Positions 22,704 through 33,400 of a DNA stretch of 64,000 bases are shown here, one piece after another. Source of the stretch: Eurosta solidaginis (taxonomy: Eukaryota > Arthropoda > Insecta > Diptera > Tephritidae); the NCBI RefSeq assembly GCF_040869045.1, contig NC_090322.1, positions 184,201,477 to 184,265,476 of the forward strand. The letters run 5' to 3'. The first letter of the stretch is position 1. Every line of letters begins with the position of its first letter. The notes beneath the pieces were generated by a model that was not told the origin of the DNA, did not search any database, and saw only the letters and a program-made list of their open reading frames with translations. Position numbers and translations under genes: made by a program.

Positions 22704-22820
22704 TCATTAATTACCGCTTAACCGCCTACACAATTTTGGCCGTTGTGTAACAAGTCACGTCAACTTCGCGATAAATGGCGCCAATTAGAAGTACCAATGG
22801 ACACTATGGTTTCCTTCAAT
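22704..22820 (-). pseudogene. RTE-like LINE, C-terminal tail (fragment)
   Basis: ATTAATTACCGCTTAACCGC, TTGGCCGTTGTGTAACAAG and AAATGGCGCCAATTAGAAGT are the complement of the RTE C-terminus seen at 1203-1400, more diverged. It leads directly into the 147-bp tandem array. Confidence 0.55.
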
Positions 22821-23260
22821 TGTCTCTCTTAACACTGTGGAGCTCACCGTCTTCCTCTACTTCCAAATACGGTGGTGATGGCAGTACTTTCTGTCCGTCC
22901 ATGATGCTGAATGTTCCGGAGTAGTTTCCAACCGAACACTTCAAGGGCCATAACATCTTCCTTTAAATGTCTCCTTAACACTGTGGAGCTCACCAACTTC
23001 CTCTACTTCCAAATACGGCGGCGATGGGATTACTTTCTGTCCATGCAGGATACTGAATCTTCCCGAGAGCTTTTCTCTCGAACACTTCAAGATCCATAAC
23101 ATCTTCCTTTAAATGTCTCCTTAACACTGTGGAGCTCACCCACTTCCTCTACTTCCAAATACGGTGGCGACGGGATTACATTCTGTCCTTCCAGGATGCT
23201 AAATCTTCCCGAGAACTTTCCTTTCGAACACATCAAGGATCATACCATCTTCTTTCGATA
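22821..23260. repeat. Three tandem units of about 147 bp
   Basis: Units start at 22821, 22968 and 23114 with TGTCTCYCTTAACACTGTGG. Each contains CTTCCTCTACTTCCAAATAC, CTTTCTGTCC-type and GAACACWTCAAGG segments. The array follows an RTE C-terminal scrap; on the minus strand WILKCSREKLSGRFS is weakly like the RTE stretch before its C-terminal domain. It may therefore be a tandem duplication of RTE coding sequence. Confidence 0.85.
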
Positions 23261-23539
23261 CTCTCCAACCCTCGGCCAAATTTTCACTGTGCGCTTAAAA
23301 ACAGGTGAAATTCGAGTTTGAATCTAAAACTTCTGGGGAACAAAATATGATCACATTTCACATGTTTGCGAAGTTTTATGAAAAACGGGTTCCACAAAGG
23401 TGAACAGAAGTATATTATTTGATAATAATGTTGAAAATATTTTGCTAAACCATGATTTGACACCACGCGACGGAAACTCCTTCAATAAGAAGCCCATTTT
23501 TCCTCGGTATGAAGCAAGTACTCATCGATTTGAAAGAAA

Positions 23540-23810
23540 ATTTACTTGAGATGTATGATTCGGTGGGCTGCGACAAACGCCTAATCGCACATGGAAATTT
23601 ATACGCTCACCAAATCAGATCAAGATATATGTTTGCATAGACAAACAGACAGACGAACAAACAGACGGACATGGCTTAAATACTCAGCTCGTCATCCTGA
23701 TTATTTCGATATACTTAGTGATGGATCTGTCTATTCTCCTTTATACTCACAGTTTTCGAGAAATGGACAAAATTTTATATACCGTTTTTTTCATGAAAGG
23801 TATAATAACT
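23540..23810 (+). mobile_element. Helentron-associated-like element, family 2, 3' end only
   Basis: It contains the microsatellite-like ACAAACAGACAGACGAACAA, then CAGACGGACATGGCTTAAAT and AGCTCGTCATCCTGATTATT, and ends with TTCATGAAAGGTAT (about 23790-23803). This end is identical to the 3' subterminal repeat of the copy at 11003-11998. The left boundary is approximate and the 5' end is missing. Confidence 0.7.
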
Positions 23811-23869
23811 TGAGCGAACAGATAACATTCAACCAACGATGACGTAATATACTTAATAGATATAACCGT

Positions 23870-24699
23870 CAAAGTTTGTCAATACCCTAATGATGTTCCC
23901 TTCGTAGAACCAAACTAACAGCAATATATTGACTCTATAAGTAATTTGAACTAAGTTGTATCTTAACTCAAAGAAAAGTTATATAAATGTAATGAGTTAA
24001 ATTGAGTTTGTATTTGTTCATATAGTTGTGTGTAGAAAATACGTGCATATGTTTAAATATTAATACCAACAACAAGAAACACACCCTTATAAAAGTTCGC
24101 CAAACTCGCATTAGAAAATATTTGGAAGTACTTTTACAACACTTTTTGCACAAGTTAGCGCAGAGTTTAGATGAGACAATTCAAGTTTTAGTTCTAGTTT
24201 TTTGGAGTCTATGAGTAAGTATAAAGCACCTTTCACGACTGACGGGCAATACGTGCAATGTGTTGCAAAATTACTGAAGTCAATTTACAATAAACAAATA
24301 AGAGGGTTGCTTAAATTATGGAAAATGTTGTGAGACATGTTTGAAATAAAAAGGTGAAATGTCATAGAACTAACTTTATCGAATTTAATGTGATACGAAC
24401 TTTTTGAAAAATTTGTATACCAAATATTTGATATCTAAATTGTTATTATTATTTTCTGAGTAGGATGCACAGGATTACACAGTTTTGTAAAATTGTATAC
24501 AGCTTGAGAATTAAAAAATAATTCATAAATTCATCCAGTAAGACATTTGCTAAAGTTTTCCTGTTTAACATGGGACCTACTCTGCCATATGAGCTTTTGT
24601 TGAATACAATGGTTCAATAGAAAGAACTGACATTTTTCTATGTATACATCGAATATCGATTCTATACCTCTTTTTCTAATGAGGTGATATGCAAAAATC
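23870..24699. other. No feature recognised
   Basis: AT-rich sequence with small frames and no domain. Confidence 0.4.
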
Positions 24700-24702
24700 T
24701 AA

Positions 24703-24909
24703 AGCTCACTTGTGCAACTTGAGCTTTATTTTCCCGAACATATTGAAAAGTTACTCATACGCCATGGCGATCAAATTATATACATAGATAAAACATTATT
24801 GCGTGGTGTTGTTCGACGTAATTTTGCAGGGAAAACAAATTCAGACACAGCGGCATATAGGCAGCTGCTCTTCGAACTGTCGAAGGCGTATTTGAAATCG
24901 ACGCAGTGA
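24703..24909 (+). CDS. Unrecognised short open frame, possible exon or element remnant
   Basis: The frame reads SSLVQLELYFPEHIEKLL, IRHGDQIIYIDKTLLRGVVR, RNFAGKTNSDTAAYRQ and LLFELSKAYLKSTQ, then stops. Its amino-acid mix is balanced and not of the low-complexity kind seen in most small frames here. There is no ATG: the frame is open from a TAA at 24700, so it would need an upstream exon joined at an AG near 24704, or be a transposon C-terminus. I do not recognise the family. No neighbouring exon, promoter or polyadenylation context supports a host gene. It is included because composition, not homology, sets it apart. Confidence 0.25.
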   Translation, partial: SSLVQLELYFPEHIEKLLIRHGDQIIYIDKTLLRGVVRRNFAGKTNSDTAAYRQLLFELSKAYLKSTQ

Positions 24910-25249
24910 GGTGTGCCAATTATTTTTTCGCGGGTTTTTCCAAGATTTGGCGCATAGTAAAATTCTGATCGATAGTAGACTAACGGGGTTTGAGCCTGCT
25001 CTGATTAGGTCCAATCAGTTGATTCACGGTGGGCTTTAATATTTCTCACAATACGCTTTACAGGACTTTACATGATACTAATAAAGCTTCCAAAGCCTTG
25101 TTGTTTTTTAATCTGATTATTTCTATTCTAACATCATCATAATGTGGTGGTGGGACAACCAGCTCTTCCCGCTTGTCTTTTCAACTCGCGGTAGCGTTCA
25201 CGCACACTACTCGTTGCGTTCGCTTTAAACGTCATCCTTGGCTTGCGTG

Positions 25250-25475
25250 CGTCCTAAGCGTTTACCTCGTCGTCCTTTTCCTTTTCCGGTGCATGGACGC
25301 AGATGAGTGATATATTAAAAACATTCGCTTTTATCGACGTGAACGTAAGTGCTTGGCGACAAAGTCTCACTCTCATCAAGAGCCCGACACCAAAACTGCA
25401 CTTATTTTTATGTCCTCCCCAGCAATAAAGACATGCCGAGTCTGGAATAAAAAGCTCAAGCCATCGGTCTCTCAA
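25250..25475 (-). pseudogene. RTE-like LINE, endonuclease domain fragment
   Basis: The minus strand reads GGHKNKCSFGVGLLMRVRL, then CRQALTFTSIKANVFNISL and ICVHAPEKEKDDEVNA, with a stop just after. This matches the apurinic-like endonuclease of RTE LINEs as I know it: FGVGF, R....F......L....... FNISLIC.HAP.EEKDD. The His-Ala-Pro stretch around a catalytic region is kept. Flanking parts are out of frame, so only one patch of the roughly 230-residue domain survives. It is the only endonuclease segment I recognise in the window. Confidence 0.75.
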
Positions 25476-25813
25476 AATTTCATATTGAATTTTCTAATTT
25501 TTTTCATAATTGTGTTTAATATGTTGTTTGTTTGATATGTGGACGGACATATGAAAATTTTGAAATTTTCTTAAAATTTTGTCATTTCCAATTTTTTCGA
25601 AAAATTGTTTTTGATTGATTTGCATAGTTCCAGTTACAAAATTTTTAAAAGTTTTTGTTTAAATTATCGAAAAAAAGTTTTAATGGTTGTTGTAGTTTTA
25701 ATACAAATTGCCGCTACTGTAGATATCGGCAAATGTAACGCCTTAAAGTATGTAATATTTGTTTCAAGTTCTAGTAGTACTAATTTTATGGAAAAAATAA
25801 GCGTTGTTAATTT

Positions 25814-27030
25814 ATATATGGGGTATTCCATCCCATTTCGACCAATTTTGAACCCGACCCCTTTAGAATTGGCTGAAAGTTTTTCTTATTTTTCTAGCTT
25901 ACGGAAGACGTTTTTCAGAATTTTTTCAAATTTTTTCATCCAACTCAAAAAAAAGTTATGAATTTAAAAAAAAAAAACACCGTTTTTGTTTTCAAACGGT
26001 CAATTTTTGAAAAAGTTATAGCATTTTGAAAAAAAAAAAACCGTTTTTTTTTTAATTCATAACTTATTTTGAGTTGGACACCGTTTTTGTTTTCAAAATG
26101 CTATAACTTTTTCAAAAATTGACCGTTTTGGATTTTTTGTTTTTAATTTTTTTTTTAAATGTACTTTTCGGAAAAAAAATACAAAAAAATTTTTAAAGTT
26201 TTTTTTTTGTAATTTTTCAGTTTTTCGAGATTTTTCGAATTTAGCCAATTTTTTTTTCTCATAAAAAAATTCAATCAATACGGCAATCATCCCCACTAAT
26301 CCCGGAGTGGGCCGATTTTTTTTTTATTTAATTGAAAAAAAAAATTTTTTAATTTTGTTTGTATTTTTTCCGAAAAGTACATTTAAAAACAAATTTAAAA
26401 AAAAAGATCCCAAACGGTAAATTTTTGAAAAAGTTATAGCATTTTGAAAACAAAAACGGCGTCCAACTCAAAATAAGTTATGAATTAAAAAAAAAAAAAC
26501 GGTGTTTTTTTTTAAATGCTATAACTTTTTCAAAAATTGACCGTTTGGGATCTTTTTTTTTTATTTGTTTTTAAATGTACTTTTCGGAATTTTTAAAGTT
26601 TTTTTTCAATTAAATAAAATAAAAAAAAAAAAAAACGGCCCACTCCGGGATTAGTGGGGATGATTGCCGTATTGATTGAATTTTTTTATGCGAAAAAAAA
26701 AAAAATGACGAAATTCGAAAAATTTCGAAAAACTGAAAAATTACAAAAAAAAAACTTTGAAAAATTTTTTGTTTTTTTTCCGAAAAGTACATTTAAAAAC
26801 AAATTTAAAAAAAAGATCCCAAACGGTCAATTTTTGAAAAAGTTATAGCATTTTGAAAACAAAAACGGTGTTTTTTTAAAAATTCATAACTTTTTTTGAG
26901 TTGGATGAAATAATTTGAAAAAATTCTGAAAAACGTCTTTCGTAAGCTAGAAACAGAAGAAAAACTTTCAGCCAATTCTAAAGGGGTCGGGTTCAAAATT
27001 GGTCGAAATGGGATGGAATACCCCATATAT
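25814..27030. mobile_element. Fold-back element with long inverted ends and flipped internal modules
   Basis: The left end ATATATGGGGTATTCCATCC (25814 onwards) is matched by its complement GGATGGAATACCCCATATAT ending at 27030. The arms stay similar for about 180 bp (GACCAATTTTGAACCCGACC, AAAGACGTTTTTCAGAA, ATCCAACTCAAAAAA). The middle holds a module, AAACGGTCAATTTTTG plus AAAAAGTTATAGCATTTTG, at least five times in alternating orientation (near 25995, 26095, 26415, 26515 and 26820). An internal inverted pair, GGCAATCATCCCCACTAATC (26281) and its complement (26643), also occurs. Open frames on both strands come from the symmetry. There is no transposase. Confidence 0.82.
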
Positions 27031-28839
27031 TCATGAATATTCTAAAAAAAAGTAATTAAAAAAATTCGGCTATATATTCAAATTCAGCGTACTATAGACT
27101 TTAAATAGGGCAAACACGGATGTGGACTCTTATGGGATTTGCATTAAAATTAGGCTTACCGTTTTATTATACGGCTCCGCATCTTTCTGTGAGAGTTTGA
27201 ATTATTACTGTTCCGGACTCATAATCATACAAAACCAATATGTGGCCTTTTCTGAAACTCGCCTTAGAGTATGCAACCATTTCTTTCTTTCATATCACAC
27301 TTTGAGCTAGTAAATACATTGTACAGTTAACATATGCTTGGTAATATGAAGAAAAGAAACCGTGAAATAACCACACAAAAAAAATAAAAAAAAAAGAAAG
27401 ACACTGATGAAGAATTTTTCGCCACGTAAATGCCACAAAGAAGTAAAGTATGCCCACAAAAAATGATAAAAGACAAAAAAAGAAAGAAAAAATTGAAATG
27501 CCAGTGATACTTACCATAAAATTTGCTTTTCGCCGTTTAATAAGCGAGTTTCAATTGTGTGCCAGCGAACCGAAACAAATTTGCATACTAAAGCATATAG
27601 TTCACACAAATATATGTATGTGTGTGTGTTTAAAATAAATATTTGACTATAGACGAGCTGTCTGTGTTGTGTTGAACTTTCTTGTCGCTTACCTTTTTTT
27701 TGCTGCTTTTCAACTATATTTTTCTTTTTTCCTTTTGCGCTGCTATAACTGCGCGTTTTTTTTTTTGCACTGTAAGCGAATTTATTTATTTCCTTGATTG
27801 CGTGAACATTATTTGCGTGCCTTTAATGCTTTTGCTTTTACTTAACTACAGCTTTTTTTTATTCTTTTAGCAAAAATTTTATTTATATTTTTTGTTTTTA
27901 ATTTCGTTGTTACTGCAGTTATTGTTTGTCATCGAATTGCCGCAAGAGTATTTTGTTTATTTATATGCTTGGTGTTGGTTTTTAGTCACATATACATATC
28001 TATTATTTTTTCGCATTGATCGTTGTTTTATGCTCGTCATTAGCCAATTCGTTGCTGCTGCCCTTGCATGTTGTAAATATATAAATATGTAATTGGCATT
28101 TGCATACTTGTTTTTGTTGTTATTTTATTTACTGTTAATGGCGCATTGCATGCAGACAAATTTTTTTTGAATAAGTATGTCTGCTTGAACTCTTTTTTTG
28201 AAATAATTACTCAAACATTTTTAATATTCACTTTTTCAATTTGCGTGTAACGAAATATATCTGTAAGCTTTTAAAATGCTTAATATTCCAACCATAATAT
28301 TGCTCTGTTGTTTTTGGCAAGCTGAAATAATAAAATAAAAAAATTATAATTTTTAATTAAAAAAAATATTTTTGCTTTTGTTTTTCATATGTACGTGCCC
28401 GATATACATAAATATCTATGAAATTAAAAAAAATTGAAAATCAGTATCTGGCCCCTAAATAGTTTCACTTTTGGTCTTAAAACACTACCCCAAGTAGTAA
28501 CAGTTTAAAGGCCTTTTGAATGCTTTGGTAAATTTTTTTTATTAAGAAAAGTTCAAGTTTTAACAAAACCACGTTTTTTTAAATTAAAACTCAACCAATT
28601 ACAAACTTAGCCGTATCATCTGAAAAGACGGGAACCGGTGCGTATATGTAACATTTCTTTTTTATTTTTGTTGTTATTGAAAAGTAACATACATACAAAC
28701 ATATGTACAAGTGAGGCTTATTTAAGCGAGTTAAAACACGTGTTGCATGCCACGAATGAGAGTTTTTTTCCTGATGACAGCACTTTTACTATGCGATAAA
28801 TATTGGGAAGAACCCTCGAAAAAATAATTTAAATACATC
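27031..28839. other. No feature recognised
   Basis: Very AT-rich with T runs (27690-27860) and a short TG repeat near 27615. The hydrophobic small frames at 27682-28092 are typical of T-rich DNA. Confidence 0.45.
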
Positions 28840-29105
28840 ACCTTTTCGTCGATTTTAAAACGACCTCGCGAGTACAAAAAGGGGCTGTCCATATGCCGCT
28901 ATATCTGAACTTGGTTTTCCCGCAAAAATTCTGCGGCTGACATTGTGCAAGACAACCAGCTCAGTGTAAATTGGGAAGGACCTCTCAGAGCCGTTTGAAA
29001 CTAATTGAGGTTTCAGATTGGATGACCCTCTACCGTGCGATTTATTTAACTTGATGCTGGAGAAGATAATTCAAGTTGCACAACACAACCTCTCTGGAAT
29101 AATAT
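28840..29105 (+). pseudogene. RTE-like LINE reverse transcriptase, 5' piece, split by a solo LTR
   Basis: With frame breaks the plus strand reads HHLFVDFKTTS, then AVHMPLYLNLVFPQKFCG, LSEPFETN and DLFNLMLEKIIQVAQHNL. This is the RTE palm region: the FVDFKAAFDS motif is damaged, but DLFN..LEK is kept. The frame continues beyond the LTR: SGIIFYKRVKLLAYADDILY reads straight through when the LTR and one ATAT copy are removed. The copy at 58500-59108 shares the FIDFKAAFDS and AAMSEFG stretches. At least three in-frame breaks make it a pseudogene. Confidence 0.8.
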
Positions 29106-29649
29106 TGTTACGAATTTAATGTAATTCTGCTTATTTGCAACCTTCTGCTAACGTTCGGATCACTAAACTGTTGAATAAATAACTTCAATATTTAGTAATG
29201 TAAAATGGTCTTTATTAGACTGTTTTCACAATAACACTTCTACTTCTCGACAGGTAGCGTGCTTAAATCAAACTGATTACTGATTCTCAGCTTTACCTCC
29301 TTTTATACTCTGTGATTTTCTCGTTCGCATACTTCTAGGCGTTTCTAGAATTTAACTCAGTTACCAGCTATAAAATTACCAGCTATAACTACAGATGCAC
29401 GTTATGCGCGTGTATATGGGAGTGATACTTGCACAAATGATTGCCTACTTTTGTGAGCATCTCAGATAAGATATATGCATGTGTTTGTGCGTTCCTCTCC
29501 GCTGCGTGTACGTACATATGTGTAGACATAATGATTGATTCGTTTATGTAGATACAAGTGACTGCTTACTTTATTGTTGTTGTGGCTTTATTTACTTAGT
29601 ATGAGATTAGTGATGTGAGTATCACTTAGTGTCACTAATATTCGTCACA
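29106..29649. mobile_element. Solo LTR (Ty3/gypsy-like), copy 1
   Basis: It begins TGTTACGAATTTAATG and ends CTAATATTCGTCACA, so its ends are near-complementary TG...CA ends. A 4-bp duplication, ATAT, is at 29102-29105 and 29650-29653. It is about 75-80% similar by eye to the second copy at 62712-63205 (shared AACTGTTGAATAAATAACTT, TGTACGTACATATGTGTAGA). No internal retrotransposon coding sequence lies next to it, so it is the product of recombination between two LTRs. A TATA-like TTTTATACTC lies near 29292. Confidence 0.85.
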
Positions 29650-29653
29650 ATAT

Positions 29654-29830
29654 TCTATAAGAGAGTGAAATTACTGGCGTACGCTGACGATATTTTATAT
29701 CATCAGCCTTAACATCCGCGCTATGTTCTGCTTACTCCAAACTGGACAAAGAAGCGGAAATATGATTTGATGGTGAATGAGAACAAAACGAGGTACCTGC
29801 TCCTGTACCTAAGATGATATTATAACAACA
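29654..29830 (+). pseudogene. RTE-like LINE reverse transcriptase, 3' piece
   Basis: This is the continuation after the solo LTR. It starts in FYKRVKLLAYADDILYHQ and keeps the YADD catalytic box, then stops and shifts. Downstream, CCAAACTGGACAAAGAAGCG and AATGAGAACAAAACGAGGTA correspond to the KLDKEAE...VNENKT stretch that follows YADD in RTE proteins. The family match is based on remembered motifs and on the related copy at 58500-59108. Confidence 0.78.
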
Positions 29831-30330
29831 GCCATATTGCGATAATTTAGGGTATAAAACCCAAGGTGTAACCCTTTGAAATCATACAATTTTTTGAAAC
29901 CGCCACTGTAACTGTTGTAATATTCAAATTGAGAAAGAAAACAACTGAAATCTCCTCAAACGCAATGCGTTCGGTATTGTAAAAACAGACACACCAAGAG
30001 AGCTAAGTTAGATAGGGTGGCAACTCCCTCTTGGATAAGAGACCTCAGTTAGATGTGGAAATAATTCTTTGTTATACCTCTTTTTCAAACTGTAACGTAG
30101 CACTTAAGTTTCGAAACATGTAGCTCCGTAAAAGGCTTTATTCGACTTATCATCATTTGAAAAGTTGAAGATTCACAGACCGAACTACATTCGTCTTATC
30201 TTTACAAAAGTAGAGCAGCATAACGTGATGCGATATTCTATTCTTGTTATCCTCTATGCAGATTGCCTGAAAGGTAATACCGAGTAGGGTTAATATCCAA
30301 GCATCGTAGCGGTCGTGACTTTTATTATAA
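29831..30330. other. No feature recognised
   Basis: Possible drifted RTE sequence just after 29830; otherwise nothing recognised. Confidence 0.35.
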
Positions 30331-30796
30331 ACAATTATGGAAGGTTAAGTTCGGGTGTAACCGAACATTACATACTCAGCTGCCAAATTACAGCTTGCAA
30401 AAGTTTTAAATTTTACTAATATTCTATTCTGCGCCATAAGGTCAACCCACCTACCAAGTTGCATCGCTTTAGCCGTCTTTGGTAATGACTTACCACAACT
30501 TTCGGTTTCTCTAAATTTTCGATATCGAAAAAGTGGGCGTGGTGTGGTTATATTCCGATTTCTTTCATTTTAAATAGCGATCTGAGATGAGTGCCCAGGA
30601 ACTTACATACCAAATTTCATTAAGATATCTCAAAATTTACTCAAGTTATCGTGTTTACGGACAGATGCACGGACGGACGGACGTGGCTAAATGAATTTCT
30701 GTTTTCACCCAGATCATTAGTTTATACCGCTTCGGGGTACCGTTATGCGAACAAAATTAATATACTCTGTGAGCTCTGCTCAGCTGAGTATAAAAA
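30331..30796 (+). mobile_element. Helentron-associated-like element, family 1, internally deleted copy
   Basis: It starts with the hairpin AAGTTCGGGTGTAACCGAAC and ATACTCAGCTG (30372-30382). It ends with the exact complement CAGCTGAGTAT (30781-30791) followed by AAAAATG. Inside are AAAAGTGGGCGTGGT, CTCAAGTTATCGTGTTTACG and ACGGACGGACGGACGTGGCT. From 30382 on it matches the right part of the 13894-19716 copy, so most of the middle is missing. Confidence 0.83.
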
Positions 30797-30979
30797 TGTT
30801 TTAAGAGTTATTGTTTAAGTTATATTTTTCGCTCGGAAACAGTTCTTTTTGCTGAAAATTTTTTTCCGGACGAATAGCCCCTACTTAAATTTTAAAATAA
30901 TAGTATTGATCTTATTATAACTGAACTCCATTTTATAAAATGCCAAGTTTAATAAGAAATCTTCAAATACGTAATGATA

Positions 30980-31215
30980 GTCTCGAAGACATTTCGTAAA
31001 CGATCCCGAATCTGTTCCAAAAACTATGCCTAAATGACACCTAAGTAATCCTAAAATGGTCCCGCAGATTAAATGCGAAAGTCATACCGAAATGGCCATG
31101 AATTGACCCGAAGTTATTTTGAAATGACTTCGAAACACTAGTTTCGAAATAAACCGAAAAATTGCCCCAAATTATCCTAGAATAGTATGAAAAGCAATAC
31201 TCAAAAGGTCATGAT
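30980..31215 (+). repeat. Degenerate 15-bp minisatellite, third locus
   Basis: Units such as GATCCCGAATCTGTTCC, AATCCTAAAATGGTCC and TACCGAAATGGCCATGAA match the motif at 4986-5560. Confidence 0.6.
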
Positions 31216-31261
31216 TTCATCCCAAATATATCCCAAAAATATGTAACATTCTATTTTGTTC

Positions 31262-31500
31262 GGCGATGATATTGGGCTATATAAACCATCTCCTCGAAGT
31301 ACTGCCCATGTCCGAATAGATGATCAACAAATCTACTTCATTTTAGGTGTAGTTTTAGGTGTTTAACAATTAACTGCTGAGTGGTATATCACCCTATCAC
31401 GGCTGGCCGTTGAAGAACACCATATCTAAGAATATGTTTCAACAACGTCCCATTTCAGTATGTTTTTCAAAATCCTCCTTACAATTGGGTTGTTATTTTC
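31262..31500 (-). repeat. Unnamed dispersed repeat (copy 2 of 3)
   Basis: Complemented, it reads GATATGGTGTTCTTCAACGG, CCAGCCGTGATAGGGTGATA and TACCACTCAGCAG, which aligns with the copies at 19735-19965 and 44330-44530. Confidence 0.5.
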
Positions 31501-33236
31501 TGAGCAAAATGAAAAACTCAAAAATGACTATTATTTTCCGAACGAAATAAAAAAATCCAATGATAATTATTTCTGAGTTTTTTGGTAAATATCAAAAAAA
31601 AAGAAAAAAAAAAAAAAGAAATAGAAATCAATCAACTTATCTATAATCTATGTAATAAATACACAGGGGTGGTATTAACACTTTACATTAACGTTTTGGG
31701 TTCAGATTTTGAGTAATAACAGCTGTTTGCAATCCCTGTTATTATTATATCCCTCCCCTTTTACGACGTCCTCTGCAAACTGCAATCGTCAGAAATAAAT
31801 TTATGAAGGTTTGGCAGTAACAGGCGCTTAGAAGGTTCTGCATATTAACCAAGATATGATGTCAGCCCGCGCTTGCTCAAATAACCCAAATGGTGCGCGG
31901 AATGCAGAAATCCCCTCATTTCAAACTTTGAATGGTAGCGAACTAAGCTACGCTTTGAAATTGACATTTACTCTTCTGAAAAAAAAGCGCTGGCATTGAC
32001 AGAGGCTGCACAAAAGAAGGGACAAACTCGATGTTCATTCCAATATTGTATACTACCAAAAATTTCATCAACAGCAATTCAAGCTTAAAAAGAACGAGCA
32101 ATTCTAGCTTCACCAAAAATTCGTTTCTTTTCAAAAGGTTAGAAAAAAAATTAGTTTTGTGATTACCTTGGAACCAAAAATCAAGTGAAAGAACAAAAGA
32201 ATTGGCGAAAGACGTGAATTTGTAAAAACCAAATGAGAATGTGGCTTCAAACGAGTTTTTGTGGTTTGTATGCTGTGGCTATTGTTGTGAGCTATTGCAA
32301 TGAAGTAACATTGCAGCAAATGGCAACAGCAACAATAATGCCTTACAGCAACCAAAATGCAGTTGAAGCCGATTGGAAGCTGTGTGCAACCAACCACGAA
32401 ACTGGTTTTTCCGCGAAATGAACACTTTAAAGGTACAACCAAAGCGAAAGAGAATGAAAGAAATGCGGTAGTACTTTTTGCGCTTGTTGTTGTTAATAGT
32501 GTTTAAAAAAACACACACACAAACACGCACAAAACAGGAATGAGAATGACAAATCAAAGAGTTTGAAAGCGAAAAAAAAAACCAACTTACGCGCCCATCC
32601 ATCCAACACAAAACAAACACTTGATAAAATACAAGAACACAAAAATAAACAACAAACAAAACAAGCAGCATCGCAAATTTTCGTGCAGCTGAGTTGCCAT
32701 TAAGCTTAGCTTTTATTTTACTTTTGACATTAAATGTATTGTAGTTGTTGTTCTTGTTTTCGTACAGCTTGTTAGGCGGTTAATGGTTTTAGTACTGATT
32801 GCATTTGTTTTTTTTTTTCTTCGTTTTTATTGCTTTTTCTTCAAGATTTTATATGCACTTTTATTGCCTTTCACACACACATACTTTCATATATACACAC
32901 ACACACACTCCCAAACATACACATATGCTTGCAAAAGTTCTCTTGAAGCTAGCAACTCATTTAATTTTGCTTATATTCAGTTACCTTCTCCTTTTCGCAT
33001 TCTAGATTTTGGTTATTAAATTTACTTTTATTTTATTTTTAGTTTTTGTACATTTTGCTTTTCAATTTCGCGTGAATTCCTTTATGACTTATTCCTGCTA
33101 TAATACCAGTTTGTCAAGGAAACTGTTTGTTGGGCAGAGCAGTGTTGGGGTTTGTTTGGTAACTGGCATTCTAATAAATACGAGAGTACAGCTCAGCCGC
33201 TTAAGTTTGGTAAAAGAAGTGACTATGTAATTTGGC
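31501..33236. other. No gene recognised; CA microsatellite near 32870-32930
   Basis: AT-rich sequence with A runs near 31600. CA/CACA runs at 32508-32530 and 32870-32910. The 130-residue minus frame at 32279-32671 and the frames facing it are low-complexity and hydrophobic, with no domain. Confidence 0.45.
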
Positions 33237-33320
33237 TATACAGTGAAACCTCCTTTGGTCGGACACTCACCGTCAGCCAAATTTGTCCGTCCAAGAGAGG
33301 TGGCCGCTCAACTGAGTGGG
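33237..33320. mobile_element. Possible single end of a pogo/Tigger-like element
   Basis: TACAGTGAAACCTCCTTTGG followed by TCGGACACTCACCGTC resembles the CAGTGRAACCTC terminal repeats of pogo/Tigger elements. A nearby CGTCCAAGAGAGGTGGCCGC looks like a further inner copy. No matching right end was found, so this is a remnant at best. Confidence 0.35.
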
Positions 33321-33400
33321 CAGCTTTTTAAATTTTTTTTTAATTTATTAATAAATTATGTACTCACAACCTTCTATTTTAAAGACAAGTTTTTATATTA

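Noticed and set aside
25605..27026. Several small frames repeated on both strands
   Set aside because: They mirror each other because of the fold-back element's inverted arms; no catalytic motif.
32131..32671. Overlapping minus frames of 103 and 130 residues and a facing 62-residue plus frame
   Set aside because: Low-complexity, hydrophobic, T/C-rich strands; no domain, and both strands open at once.
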